NCBI GenBank assembly: GCA_965199055.1
Contig: CBDAQR010000003.1
Coordinates: 186,001 to 250,000, forward strand
Length of the DNA stretch: 64,000 bases
Origin: CBDAQR01 sp965199055
GTDB lineage: Bacteria > Pseudomonadota > Gammaproteobacteria > Pseudomonadales > Halieaceae
Direction of reading: 5' to 3'
A program made the position numbers and the translations under genes. The number at the start of each line of letters is the position of its first letter. Position 1 is the stretch's first letter. Of the stretch, positions 52,681 through 61,616 are shown piece by piece. Below the pieces are notes generated by a model. The model was not told the origin of the DNA, did no database searches, and was given only the letters and a program-made list of their open reading frames with translations.

Positions 52681-52698
52681 GATATAACATATCATTTT
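52681..52698 (-). promoter_or_regulatory. Candidate Zur operator, copy 2
   Basis: The same 18 bases as copy 1 (TGATATAACATATCATTT), extended here on the left to ATGATAT..ATATCAT. It lies between the dehydrogenase stop and the COG0523 start. Exact duplication of an 18-mer before two functionally linked units is strong evidence for a shared regulator; Zur is inferred from the genes. Confidence 0.65.
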
Positions 52699-52761
52699 GA
52701 GCAAAAGATACCAGCCTCTCCTCAGCAGAGAAGCTGTGAAGTTAACTCGGACAGGATCGCA

Positions 52762-53739
52762 TCAGCGAGTGAGGTCGATCAGCACCTTGCACTGGTCGGA
52801 AGGGCTGCGCAGGGCTTCGAAGGCGTCAGGCACCTCGTCTAATCCAACCACGTCTGTGATCATTGCGGTGGCATCCACCCTGCCCGCTTCCATCATGTCG
52901 ATGGCGAACTGAAAGTCTTCCTTGTCGTAGCCCACCGCCCATTGAATGCGAAGTTCCTTGAGAAACGCTGTCAACGGAACAATCTCATCGGGGTGGTCGC
53001 ATACACCGATGCCCATAATCACGCCACGGGCCGGCGCACGTTCGATACAAGCCTGCAATATACCCGGCGCGCCCACACACTCGATTTGTACGGCAGGCGC
53101 TGCGCCAGTCAGCGCAGCAAACTGCTCGCCCACATCGCCCGCAGGGTCGACAAAGTCGGTAAAGCCCAGCGTGCGCGCCATCTCGAGGCGCGTCGGCGAC
53201 ATCTCACTTAACACCACGGACCGCGCACCAAAGAAGCGGCACCAGATCGCACATGCCAATCCAATCGGGCCCGCACCAATAATCAGCACATCTTTCTCGG
53301 CCACCCCTTCGGCCATCTTCACCGAGTGCAGCCCAACCGCCAATGGCTCGATCAGAGCGCCACGATTGTCATCCAGGGTGTCGGGAATCTTCAGCACTAA
53401 CTCGTGCCCGACTTTGACGTATTCTGAATAGGCACCGGTGATCTCCCCAAGCCCGATGGTCTGCTCGCCAATAAACGGCAAGGAGGTAACACGATCACCT
53501 TCAGAAAACAGGCCCTGCGGCACAGCGGAGCCTACTTGGACAATATCTCCAACAAACTCGTGACCAAAGACCGTTTCGGGCGGTGCCATGAAAGGCCCTT
53601 CGCGCGAGGCGTGAATGTCGGTGCCGCAAATTCCGCAGCGGCGCACCTTCACCAGCATTTCTCCGTCACCAATCTGAGGTACTTCAATATCCTTGATTGC
53701 CAGTGGCTTGCCGGGCCCTTCGAATACAGCTGCTTTCAT
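52762..53739 (-). CDS. Zinc-dependent alcohol dehydrogenase (threonine/sorbitol dehydrogenase-like)
   Basis: 325 residues. Catalytic zinc site CGICGTDIHASREGPF (36-51) and GHEFVGD with the His-Glu pair; a GAGPIGLACAIWCRF Rossmann motif near residue 152. The family's second, structural four-Cys zinc loop is absent, since the text runs from LIGEQTIGLGEITGAYSEYV straight on, so this is a shorter type. Substrate unknown. The gene ends close to the Zur-like site but is transcribed into it, so it need not belong to the zinc set. Confidence 0.85.
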   Translation of the reverse strand: MKAAVFEGPGKPLAIKDIEVPQIGDGEMLVKVRRCGICGTDIHASREGPFMAPPETVFGHEFVGDIVQVGSAVPQGLFSEGDRVTSLPFIGEQTIGLGEITGAYSEYVKVGHELVLKIPDTLDDNRGALIEPLAVGLHSVKMAEGVAEKDVLIIGAGPIGLACAIWCRFFGARSVVLSEMSPTRLEMARTLGFTDFVDPAGDVGEQFAALTGAAPAVQIECVGAPGILQACIERAPARGVIMGIGVCDHPDEIVPLTAFLKELRIQWAVGYDKEDFQFAIDMMEAGRVDATAMITDVVGLDEVPDAFEALRSPSDQCKVLIDLTR

Positions 53740-53749
53740 GCGATCAATC

Positions 53750-54092
53750 CTCCAAACAGGCGGCCCAGACTACCAAAGACACCGAGGCGCTGGCTAGGCA
53801 CTCATCCGAGAATGAAGCGACTGTAGAAGTTCACTACCAACGCCCGGCCGAATCTACCGATGTGACTCTGAGCCTGGCCGGGATCGGCGACGTTGAACCA
53901 CTTGATAACGATGTGTGGTTGACAGAAAGTGACGGCGTGCTAAACCTGCGCTTTAAGCTGAATGGGCATGGCAGAAACAACGCGCTCGTACTCACCATGA
54001 GCGGCTATCATGACGGCGCACTGGTCACCGAAACCAGTAAGGTGTACTTATTGGGTAAGCGGAAGTCGACGACAGCGGAAAACACTCATTAA
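53750..54092 (+). pseudogene. Possible gene fragment, no start codon
   Basis: The plus frame is open to the TAA at 54090-54092 and codes for plausible protein from about 53800: TVEVHYQRPAESTDVTLSL, then LNGHGRNNALVLTMSGYHDG and SKVYLLGKRK. Its codon use looks real, with balanced composition. The only ATG (53697) lies inside the divergent dehydrogenase, and no GTG or TTG occurs in frame in the gap. It therefore looks like the 3' remnant of a beta-rich domain whose start was lost, or a gene with a start I cannot see. It converges on the methyltransferase. Confidence 0.35.
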
Positions 54093-54103
54093 GTGCCGCC
54101 GCC

Positions 54104-54961
54104 TCACTGCTGCCTTCGCAGTTCGATGGCAAACTCCTCTGAGGCCTCGTCGAATGGCCGCCCTGCTACGTCCGCATAGATGCCCTGAATCTCAAGGCCC
54201 GCGGCTCGAATTTCTGCTTCGAGAGTCTGGGGCGAAAAGTGTTGGAGCCAGTTATACACCTCCCTAAAACTGGCCTCCTCGATAATCGTGTACTTATCCA
54301 GGCTGACCGCTTCTTCGTCATACTTAAATGAAGAAACGAAGGCGTAATAGGGCTCTGCAGACCAAAAGCCATCTAATTGATTCTTCTCGCAGTAAAACGT
54401 CTCCTGCTTATTGGCAAACGCCTGCATTGAATAGACGTCGAGTAGGATACGCCCGCCGTCTGCCAGGAGGCGCTTGAACTTGGATAACAATTCGGCACGC
54501 TGCTGCGGTGAGAGCGCGCAGTAATCACACATGATCATCATGATCAGATCGAACTGGCCCTCCAGCGCATGTTCGAGATAATTCGCCTCAACATAGTTCA
54601 CATCCAGCCCATTGGTTTGGGCAAACCCACGCGCGTATGCAATCGAGCGAGACGAAAAATCGATACCGGTGACATCGGCATCTAACGCTGCCAGTCGCGA
54701 TGTGTATAAACCAGGGCCACATCCAAAGTCCGCGATCCGACTGGTTTTATTGAGTTGGAAGTGCTCCGTCATCCAGCGCAAAGATTCATCTATAAAGCCT
54801 GCGCGCCTGGAGGACACATCGATCTCTGAATTCAGATGGTAGGCGAGCATTTGCTCGGAGGTGTGCTCATCCGTCCACAGATCTGCAGCTGAGTAGACAG
54901 AGAAAACCTCGGGCTTCAGCTGAGCGTGTTCGAGCAACTCAAATACGGTTCTGGAAGTCAT
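54104..54961 (-). CDS. Class I SAM-dependent methyltransferase
   Basis: 285 residues. The SAM motif RIADFGCGPGLYTSRLA (about 75-91) is followed by VTGIDFSSRSIAYA and LIMMIMCDYCALSPQQR, then RILLDVYSMQAF. The N-terminal DLWTDEHTSEQMLAYHLN segment and the C-terminal YNWLQHFSPQTLEAEIRAAG occur in a widespread group of small-molecule methyltransferases. Acceptor not known. The AbgT transporter follows on the other side of the start with 24 bases between them. Confidence 0.8.
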   Translation of the reverse strand: MTSRTVFELLEHAQLKPEVFSVYSAADLWTDEHTSEQMLAYHLNSEIDVSSRRAGFIDESLRWMTEHFQLNKTSRIADFGCGPGLYTSRLAALDADVTGIDFSSRSIAYARGFAQTNGLDVNYVEANYLEHALEGQFDLIMMIMCDYCALSPQQRAELLSKFKRLLADGGRILLDVYSMQAFANKQETFYCEKNQLDGFWSAEPYYAFVSSFKYDEEAVSLDKYTIIEEASFREVYNWLQHFSPQTLEAEIRAAGLEIQGIYADVAGRPFDEASEEFAIELRRQQ

Positions 54962-54985
54962 GTACGCTGCCCGCCCTAGCGATTA

Positions 54986-56572
54986 TCAGCCTGGTGTGTA
55001 GTAGGTGGGCGATGCGGGACCTACCGGCCAGCCGAACACAAAGGTCCAAACAAAGAAGAACGTTGACCACAGCACCAGGAAGGCCACCGAGTAAGGCAGC
55101 ATCAGCGCGATGATGGTCCCCACGCCCGCCTTGGGTTCATAGCGTGTCACGAACGCCATGATCAGACCGAAGTAACTCATCATCGGCGTAATGATATTGG
55201 TACTGGAGTCTCCGATGCGGTAGGCGGCCTGTATGACTTCGGGCGCATAGCCCAGCAACATGAGCATAGGCACAAAGATCGGGGCAGTGACCGCCCACTG
55301 GGCGGAGGCCGAGCCCAACATCAGGTTGATAAAGGCGCAGACCAATATAAACAAGAAGAACAACAACGGCCCTGTGAGCCCAATATTTTCCAGGAAGGTC
55401 GCACCGGCGACGGCGGTGATAGAGCCGAGATTGGTCCAGGCGAAGAACTTCACAAACTGGGCTGCGAAAAAGACCAGCGCTATGTAGAGCCCCAGCGTAC
55501 TCATCGCATGAGCCATCGCATCGATCACATCCCTGTCGCTGCGGATAGTGCCGACGACGCGCCCATAGACAATGCCTACCATCAAGAAGTAGACAAAGAT
55601 GATGGCAACAATGCCCCGCAGAAAGGGCGAGCCGGCCACCGCTCCCGTTTCCTGGTTGCGCAGAATTGCGCCCTCCGGAACCACCAGCACAATCAAAACG
55701 CCAGCGAATAACACGGTTGCCCAAAGCGATTGCCATAGACCCCGCTTCTCCTCCACCGACAAGGGGTCCATGCGGTGGGAGTCATCGTCGTCGAGGCCTT
55801 CGGGCTTGCCGTGGTATTCGCCCAGCGAGGGCTCAACGATTTTGAGACTGATAAAGCTGCCGACCGCCGTAATCAGGAAAGTACTGGCAATCATGAAATA
55901 CCAGTTAGCGCTAACGTCCACCTCATAGGTCGGGTCGATAAGCCGCGCCGCCTCGGTAGTGATACCGGAGAGTAACGGGTCGACGGTGCCAATCAACAGA
56001 TTGGCACTGTAGCCGCCCGACACCCCAGCAAAAGCGGCCGCGAGGCCTGCCAGTGGGTGCCGCCCCAACGAATAAAATACGACAGCCGCCAATGGCACCA
56101 GCACGACATAGCCCATTTCTGAAGCGGTATTGGAAAGCACGCCGGCTAACACAATAATGACAGTGACCAGGCCGGGAGGTGCATTGATCACCATGCCGCG
56201 AATCACTGCGGTTAGCCAACCCGAACGCTCCGCAACGCCCACGCCCAGCAGCGCCACCAACACAGTGCCCAGCGGGGCAAACTCCACGAAATTGCGCACC
56301 AGATTGAGCACAATCATGCGCAGACCTTCCGCATTCATCAGGCTCACAACTTCGATCAAGCCATTGTCAGCGCGCCCCTTGGCGCCTTCAGGGCGTGGGT
56401 CCACCACAGAGACTTCGAAATAACCCAGGATGCCTGACAGCACGACCACGCCAGCGGCAAAAATGGCAAACAGGGTTACCGGGTGCGGCAGTGCATTACC
56501 CAACCATTCAACAACATGCAAGAAACGGGTGATGCGGGACTCATTGGGCTGGGCCGCCGGTTTTTCGGTCAT
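54986..56572 (-). CDS. AbgT-family transporter
   Basis: 528 residues, about 11 membrane helices, the family's size. NTASEMGYVVLVPLAA near residue 150, SGGYSANLLIGTVDPLL near 185 (hairpin region), and the late EVIQAAYRIGDSSTNIITPMMSYF with the polar SSTNIITP are conserved in AbgT/MtrF proteins. They carry p-aminobenzoyl-glutamate or export sulfonamides. It stands alone between the methyltransferase and the toxin-antitoxin pair. Confidence 0.92.
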   Translation of the reverse strand: MTEKPAAQPNESRITRFLHVVEWLGNALPHPVTLFAIFAAGVVVLSGILGYFEVSVVDPRPEGAKGRADNGLIEVVSLMNAEGLRMIVLNLVRNFVEFAPLGTVLVALLGVGVAERSGWLTAVIRGMVINAPPGLVTVIIVLAGVLSNTASEMGYVVLVPLAAVVFYSLGRHPLAGLAAAFAGVSGGYSANLLIGTVDPLLSGITTEAARLIDPTYEVDVSANWYFMIASTFLITAVGSFISLKIVEPSLGEYHGKPEGLDDDDSHRMDPLSVEEKRGLWQSLWATVLFAGVLIVLVVPEGAILRNQETGAVAGSPFLRGIVAIIFVYFLMVGIVYGRVVGTIRSDRDVIDAMAHAMSTLGLYIALVFFAAQFVKFFAWTNLGSITAVAGATFLENIGLTGPLLFFLFILVCAFINLMLGSASAQWAVTAPIFVPMLMLLGYAPEVIQAAYRIGDSSTNIITPMMSYFGLIMAFVTRYEPKAGVGTIIALMLPYSVAFLVLWSTFFFVWTFVFGWPVGPASPTYYTPG

Positions 56573-56620
56573 GGAAGCAGATCCGGTGTTTGGGATGCTG
56601 CGGAGTATATCAGTGGTGGA

Positions 56621-57019
56621 CTACCAGATTGACTGAACGTGCTCGTACTTGAGTATTTTTTCATCCGCCGTCACCAGCGGCACCGCCAACTTTCGGGCGG
56701 TTGCTACAATCATGCGGTCGGCTGGGTCTTTATGGAACTCGCCTGGCAGACTCGCCGATTTCACGGCAACCTCGGTGTCTACCGGGTGGAAGCGGACCCC
56801 TTCGATGGCTGATACTTGGTCCAGCCAACGCTCAACTTCCATGCTCATTAGCAGGCGCCCTTTCTCCACAAGCATGGCGATTTCCCAAACAGAAATTGAC
56901 GAAACGATCACTTCACCTTGCTCTTTCAGCGTGCGCTCGATGGTCCGGCGTGCTTTAACCGAAAGATCGCCCGTCGAACCGGCCCACCAGACGAGTACAT
57001 GGGTATCAATAACCAACAT
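56621..57019 (-). CDS. PIN-domain ribonuclease toxin (VapC-like)
   Basis: 132 residues from the ATG at 57019, giving MLVIDTHVLVWW; a TTG at 57034 overlaps the antitoxin end and is the alternative. PIN acidic residues: Asp in VIDTHVLVW, Glu in SSISVWEIAML, then HKDPADRMIVATA with DxxD, and TADEKIL. Such toxins cut tRNA or rRNA. It lies directly after the Phd-type antitoxin. Confidence 0.88.
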   Translation of the reverse strand: MLVIDTHVLVWWAGSTGDLSVKARRTIERTLKEQGEVIVSSISVWEIAMLVEKGRLLMSMEVERWLDQVSAIEGVRFHPVDTEVAVKSASLPGEFHKDPADRMIVATARKLAVPLVTADEKILKYEHVQSIW

Positions 57020-57030
57020 CAGGCGTTTTC

Positions 57031-57246
57031 TCAATCCTCGGAAGCTACCGGCTCTGTTGGCTCCTCGAACTTAAGAACAGTACCTTTCAGAACATCGAGC
57101 GGGGGTAAATCCTGCTGGCGGAGTTTCCTGATCTCCAACGTGGGCTTGCCGTGATCGGTAATTACTCGACCCTCCCCACTCTTTTCGATCGCCCTCAACA
57201 CCTCAAGTGCTTTCGCCTTGAACTCACTCTTTGAAATGGGTTCCAT
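57031..57246 (-). CDS. Phd/YefM-family antitoxin
   Basis: 71 residues. The N-terminal DNA-binding part is like Phd/YefM (SKSEFKAKALEVLRAIEKSG, then GRVITDHGKPTLEIRKL); the C-terminal end (DVLKGTVLKF) should wrap the PIN toxin. It is made first and overlaps or abuts the toxin. A perfect 9-base inverted repeat lies 16 bases upstream. Confidence 0.85.
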   Translation of the reverse strand: MEPISKSEFKAKALEVLRAIEKSGEGRVITDHGKPTLEIRKLRQQDLPPLDVLKGTVLKFEEPTEPVASED

Positions 57247-57261
57247 AGCCTGTCTTAGTAA

Positions 57262-57286
57262 TTATGACTATAACAAGTAGTCATAA
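57262..57286. promoter_or_regulatory. Candidate operator of the toxin-antitoxin pair
   Basis: Perfect inverted repeat TTATGACTA (57262-57270) and TAGTCATAA (57278-57286) with a seven-base centre, upstream of the antitoxin. TA antitoxins bind such dyads to repress themselves. It contains AT-rich blocks fit for the -10 region. Confidence 0.65.
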
Positions 57287-57381
57287 TAACAGAAAAGTGA
57301 CAATAGTCTGTAGTCGTTTTTCATCATAGGCGCCCAACTCCTGAACATATCGAGGGGAAAAAGAATCGCTAATCAGGTAGC

Positions 57382-58728
57382 ATGCGAAAGATTCTTTTCT
57401 ACAACTTATCCATGAAAGATACTCCCAACAAAGTTGGCTTCGTCTCCCTCGGCTGCCCCAAAGCCTTGGTGGATTCCGAGCGCATCCTCACCCAGCTCAA
57501 GCTGGATGGTTACGACATCGTGCCCTCGTACGAGAACGCCGATGTGGTGGTGGTCAATACCTGTGGCTTTATCGATTCCGCGAAGCAGGAATCCTTGGAT
57601 GCCATTGGCGAGGCACTGCACGAGAACGGCAAGGTGATTGTGACCGGTTGCATGGGCAAAGACGCTGAAGAAATTACCCGCGTGCACCCGGATGTACTTG
57701 CCGTCAGTGGTCCGCAGGCCTACGAAGAAGTGGTGGGTGCGGTGCATGAGTATGTGCCTCCGGTAATCGACCACAATCCGCATATCGACCTCCTACCACC
57801 CCAGGGTGTGAAGCTCACACCCCGCCACTACGCCTATCTCAAAATTTCCGAAGGCTGCAATCACAGCTGTTCCTTCTGCATCATTCCCGATCTCCGTGGC
57901 AAGCTGGTCAGCCGCCCTATCGGCGACGTGATGGAAGAAGCGGAGCGCCTGGTGAAGGCCGGTGTGCGCGAATTGCTGGTGATCTCCCAGGATACGAGCG
58001 CCTATGGCGTCGATCTGAAATACCGCACCGGGTTCTGGAACGGCCGCCCCCTGAAAACCCGTATGCAGGAACTGTGCGAGGCCCTTGGAGAGTTCGGTGT
58101 GTGGGTGCGGCTGCACTACGTGTACCCCTACCCGCACGTGGACAACGTGATTCCGCTGATGGCGGAGGGAAAGATTCTGCCCTACCTGGATATTCCGTTT
58201 CAGCACGGCAGCCCGCGCGTGCTCAAAGACATGAAGCGCCCGGCTGCCGCCGAAAACACACTTGAGCGCATTCAGACCTGGCGTTCCATCTGCCCCGACA
58301 TCACCCTGCGTTCCACGTTCATCGTCGGCTTCCCCGGCGAAACCGATGACGACTTTGAGGTATTGCTCGACTTTCTGCAGGAAGCGCAGCTCGACCGCGT
58401 AGGCTGCTTCCAATACTCACCAGTCGAAGGCGCCCGCGCCAACGAGCTACCCCATCATGTACCTGCTGAGTTGATGCAGGAACGCTGGGAGCGTTTTATG
58501 GCAACGCAACAGGCGATCAGTGCGGCCAAGTTACAGGCCAAAGTGGGCACCACACAGCAAATACTGATCGATCACGTCGAAGCAGAAGGTTCGATTGGCC
58601 GCTCCATGGCTGACGCCCCCGAGATTGATGGTCAGGTGCATATGCCCGGCATCACCGAGTTTCAGCCCGGCGATTTTGTCGAAGCCGAAATCACCGCCGC
58701 CGACGAGTACGACCTCTACGTTGAATAA
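57382..58728 (+). CDS. rimO: Ribosomal protein S12 methylthiotransferase
   Basis: 448 residues at most. MTTase domain with VGFVSLGCPKALVDSERIL, NTCGFIDSA and TGCMGK (the three Cys of the auxiliary cluster), a radical-SAM domain with CNHSCSFCIIP (CxxxCxxC), and a C-terminal TRAM domain. It thiomethylates Asp88 of S12. Two starts are possible: 57382 (AGG four bases upstream) and 57412, which gives MKDTPNKVGFV, closer to homologues. The next gene starts 3 bases after its stop. Confidence 0.95.
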   Translation: MRKILFYNLSMKDTPNKVGFVSLGCPKALVDSERILTQLKLDGYDIVPSYENADVVVVNTCGFIDSAKQESLDAIGEALHENGKVIVTGCMGKDAEEITRVHPDVLAVSGPQAYEEVVGAVHEYVPPVIDHNPHIDLLPPQGVKLTPRHYAYLKISEGCNHSCSFCIIPDLRGKLVSRPIGDVMEEAERLVKAGVRELLVISQDTSAYGVDLKYRTGFWNGRPLKTRMQELCEALGEFGVWVRLHYVYPYPHVDNVIPLMAEGKILPYLDIPFQHGSPRVLKDMKRPAAAENTLERIQTWRSICPDITLRSTFIVGFPGETDDDFEVLLDFLQEAQLDRVGCFQYSPVEGARANELPHHVPAELMQERWERFMATQQAISAAKLQAKVGTTQQILIDHVEAEGSIGRSMADAPEIDGQVHMPGITEFQPGDFVEAEITAADEYDLYVE

Positions 58729-58731
58729 GCC

Positions 58732-60279
58732 ATGCGTTGGATAAAACGCGGCGCGGTGCTGCTCGGGCTGGCAGTACTGGCGTGTCTCGCCTGGTTCAGC
58801 CTGGCAATCAACACCACATTGCAGCTACCCAACGCAGCCGAGCGCGCTGGTCCGTTACTGTTGCAAAACGGTAACTTAATCGACCTGGCCAGCGGTGAGA
58901 TTCATAGCGGCACCGATATTCTCATTGAGGGCGATCGAATCAGCGCCATCGGCCCGCAACTCTTAGTGCCCGGCGCCAAGGTCGTGGATGCCAGTGGCCA
59001 GTATGTCTTGCCAGGCCTATTCGATATGCACGTTCACAGCCTGCGCTCATCGCCCGCCATCGATCACCTCATGTATATCGCCATGGGCGTGACCGCCGTG
59101 CGAGATATGGGCGGCTGTCTGGGCGAGGAAGATAGTTGGATCGCCTGCGCTGCTGACAAAAAGCGCTGGAACCGCGAAGTGGCAGATGGCCAACGCATCG
59201 GCCCACGATATGATCAAGTTACCAGCCTTGCTATCAACGGGGGCAAGGAAATTCCCAGCGGCTGGCCCACTGAGCTCGGCGCGCCCGATGTGGAAGGCGC
59301 CAGGCGTAGGGCTGCACATGACAGCGAGCGAGGTATCGACTTTCTAAAACCCTATTCCCTGCTCGATCGTGATGCCTATCTGGCACTGGCAGCCGCAGCC
59401 AAGGAGCAGGGACTCTATCTCGCCGGGCATAAACCGCTGGCCATTTCCGGCCAGGAAGCGATTACGGCAGGACAACGCAGCATTGAACATGCCTTCCTCT
59501 TTATCTGGGAGTGTTACCCGGGTATCGATGCACTTAGGAAGGGCCGCAACATTCGCGCGGCCTATACCCATGAGACGCGCCTCGCGATGCTGGATACCCA
59601 CGACACCCAGACCTGCGACGCACTGATGAACGCAATGCGCGACGCGCGCACGGCTTTCGTGCCTACCCATACCACCCGCAAACTCGATGCTTATGCGTTA
59701 GACGAAGACTTTCGCAATGACGAGCGCTTGCGTTATATCCCAGCGCCGCTGCGCTCGATGTGGCTGGCTGATGCCGATAGCATGGCCAATCGCACTACCG
59801 AAGAGGGCAACCGCAGTTATCGCGATTTTTATGAATTCGGGCTGAAACAAACCGGACGCGCCCACGCAAAAGGCGTCATGGTATTGGCTGGCACGGACGC
59901 ACCCGATAGTTTCGTGTTTCCTGGCATGTCTCTCCATGATGAGTTGGTCCACCTCGTGCAAGTCGGCCTATCACCACTGGCGGCACTGAGGGCGGCGACC
60001 ATAGAACCGGCACGCTTCCTGGGTATCGACGACGTGGCCGGCTCGATCGCCGTCGGTCATCGTGCCGACATTCTGCTGGTTTCGGGCAATCCCTTGCGAG
60101 ACATTGCGCAAACCCGCAATATCGAAGCTGTCATTCTCGCAGGACAGTTGTATGACCGCCCTCAGCTCAACCATCTGCTCGACATCGCTGAGGCGAATGC
60201 CAACCATTGGTCGATGTGGGCAAAATTTGTCTGGCAAGCGGCCCGCAGTCCCATCCTGCGCGCTCAATTTCGCGATTAA
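58732..60279 (+). CDS. Membrane-anchored amidohydrolase
   Basis: 515 residues. A single N-terminal membrane helix (about 7-27) anchors a metal-dependent amidohydrolase of the imidazolonepropionase/prolidase group: FDMHVHSLRSSP (about 101-112), HKPLAISG and RSIEHAFLF in the middle, and LAGTDAPDSFVFPG near 385. The active-site Lys position is KPYSLLDRD. It probably faces the periplasm and acts on cyclic amides or dipeptide-like compounds. Lies between rimO (3 bases) and rsmE (3 bases), apparently one transcript. Confidence 0.82.
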   Translation: MRWIKRGAVLLGLAVLACLAWFSLAINTTLQLPNAAERAGPLLLQNGNLIDLASGEIHSGTDILIEGDRISAIGPQLLVPGAKVVDASGQYVLPGLFDMHVHSLRSSPAIDHLMYIAMGVTAVRDMGGCLGEEDSWIACAADKKRWNREVADGQRIGPRYDQVTSLAINGGKEIPSGWPTELGAPDVEGARRRAAHDSERGIDFLKPYSLLDRDAYLALAAAAKEQGLYLAGHKPLAISGQEAITAGQRSIEHAFLFIWECYPGIDALRKGRNIRAAYTHETRLAMLDTHDTQTCDALMNAMRDARTAFVPTHTTRKLDAYALDEDFRNDERLRYIPAPLRSMWLADADSMANRTTEEGNRSYRDFYEFGLKQTGRAHAKGVMVLAGTDAPDSFVFPGMSLHDELVHLVQVGLSPLAALRAATIEPARFLGIDDVAGSIAVGHRADILLVSGNPLRDIAQTRNIEAVILAGQLYDRPQLNHLLDIAEANANHWSMWAKFVWQAARSPILRAQFRD

Positions 60280-60282
60280 GCT

Positions 60283-60993
60283 GTGAACCTGCTGCTTTTC
60301 AGACAGGATGAATGCGGTGATGACGGACGCGTAAGTCTCACGGATTATCGACTGCAGCACCTGCATGAGGTCATTGAATCCAGCGAGGGCGATTCACTCC
60401 GGGTCGGAGAGATAGGTGGGCAGATGGGCCGCGGCGAGATCATCAAGCTTTCGGACGACGAAGCCATACTCGAAGTAGCGCTAGACCAACCACCGCCAGA
60501 TAAATTGCCCCTGCACCTGATACTCGCACTGCCCCGGCCAAAAATGCTGCGCCGCATTCTTCGTATGGTCGCCGAACTGGGTGTTGAACAAATTCATCTA
60601 GTGAACAGCTACCGGGTGGAAAAGAGCTACTGGCAAACACCGGTGCTCGACGCGGAGGTGGTCGAAGATTATTTTCTGCAGGGCTTAGCACAGTCCAGAG
60701 ATACCGTGTTGCCGCAGCTCCATATGCACCGCCGCTTTAAACCCTTTGTGGAAGATACGCTCCCAGAATTGATCAAAGACCGTCGATCGATTGCGGCCCA
60801 TCCTGGTGACTACGCATCCTGCCCCACGGATTTGCAGCAGCCCACGACGCTCGCGATTGGCCCTGAGGGTGGCTTTATCCCCTATGAAATAGAGAAGCTG
60901 GAAGCCATCGGCTTTGATACCGTGAGCCTGGGCCCCCGTATTCTGCGGGTAGAAAATGCGGTCGCCACCCTGGTCGCCCGCCTCTCATCCTGA
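60283..60993 (+). CDS. rsmE: 16S rRNA m3U1498 methyltransferase
   Basis: 236 residues from a GTG start three bases after the amidohydrolase stop. SPOUT fold: the knot part has LAIGPEGGFIPYEIEKLEA (about 191-209) and VSLGPRILRVENAVATLVA. The N-terminal PUA-like part has DYRLQHLHEVI. It methylates U1498 in the 30S decoding region. Confidence 0.95.
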   Translation: MNLLLFRQDECGDDGRVSLTDYRLQHLHEVIESSEGDSLRVGEIGGQMGRGEIIKLSDDEAILEVALDQPPPDKLPLHLILALPRPKMLRRILRMVAELGVEQIHLVNSYRVEKSYWQTPVLDAEVVEDYFLQGLAQSRDTVLPQLHMHRRFKPFVEDTLPELIKDRRSIAAHPGDYASCPTDLQQPTTLAIGPEGGFIPYEIEKLEAIGFDTVSLGPRILRVENAVATLVARLSS

Positions 60994-61106
60994 GAATCTT
61001 AGCGGCGGCGCGGCACCACCACCGACATTTGTTTGACCCGTGTCATGCCTGTCGATGCAGCACGGGAGTACTATACTGCTAGTGTTGGCACATTGGAGAT
61101 TTTGAG

Positions 61107-61574
61107 ATGTACACCGTTGCCGAAGTCATGAACAGCGATCTGTTCACCCTTGGGGAAGATGACTGCGTTCAGGAAGCGCGTCGCCTGATGGCAGAACACC
61201 ATATCCGCCACATTCCTATCGTCAGCGAAGACCAGCAACTGATTGGCCTGGTATCGCAACGCGACGTACTCGCCGCCGCAGACTCCAGCCTAGTCGTGAC
61301 GCCGGAAGACGCCGAGGCACAGGAGGCCTTCGTCGCGGTATCCGCCATCATGAGCGTCTCTGTCAACACCATTGATCCAGGCGCAAGCCTGCGCGGCGCG
61401 GCGCTGTATTTGCAACAGCACAAGATTGGCTGCCTGCCGGTGGTCGAGAATGACAAATTGGTGGGGATCATCACCGACTCAGATTTCGTGGCCGTGGCCA
61501 TCAATCTGATGGAGCAGATGGAAGAAGCCGAGCCCGAAGAGATCGGCGCCGAAGACTTGGACGACGCCCTCTAA
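61107..61574 (+). CDS. CBS-domain pair protein
   Basis: 155 residues made of two CBS domains (about 5-60 and 78-135, with VAEVMNSDLFTLG and HHIRHIPIVSED, then VSAIMSVSVNTIDPG and HKIGCLPVVENDKLVGIITDSD). An acidic tail ends the protein. CBS pairs bind adenosine nucleotides as energy or osmotic sensors; with no catalytic domain it should act by contact with another protein. Has its own gap of 113 bases upstream, including TATACT-like boxes, and a GAG ribosome site. Confidence 0.85.
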   Translation: MYTVAEVMNSDLFTLGEDDCVQEARRLMAEHHIRHIPIVSEDQQLIGLVSQRDVLAAADSSLVVTPEDAEAQEAFVAVSAIMSVSVNTIDPGASLRGAALYLQQHKIGCLPVVENDKLVGIITDSDFVAVAINLMEQMEEAEPEEIGAEDLDDAL

Positions 61575-61616
61575 AGCCTACTGAGACCGCTGGTGACGCT
61601 GGCAACCGGCTATCGC

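Noticed and set aside
53697..53749. ATG at 53697 as the start of the fragment ending at 54092
   Set aside because: It lies inside the dehydrogenase coding region on the opposite strand, and its first 15 residues have no protein-like continuation with the rest.
61033..61077. TTGACC and TATACT boxes before the CBS gene
   Set aside because: They are 33 bases apart, too far for one promoter; TATACT alone may be a -10 box but no matching -35 box was found.
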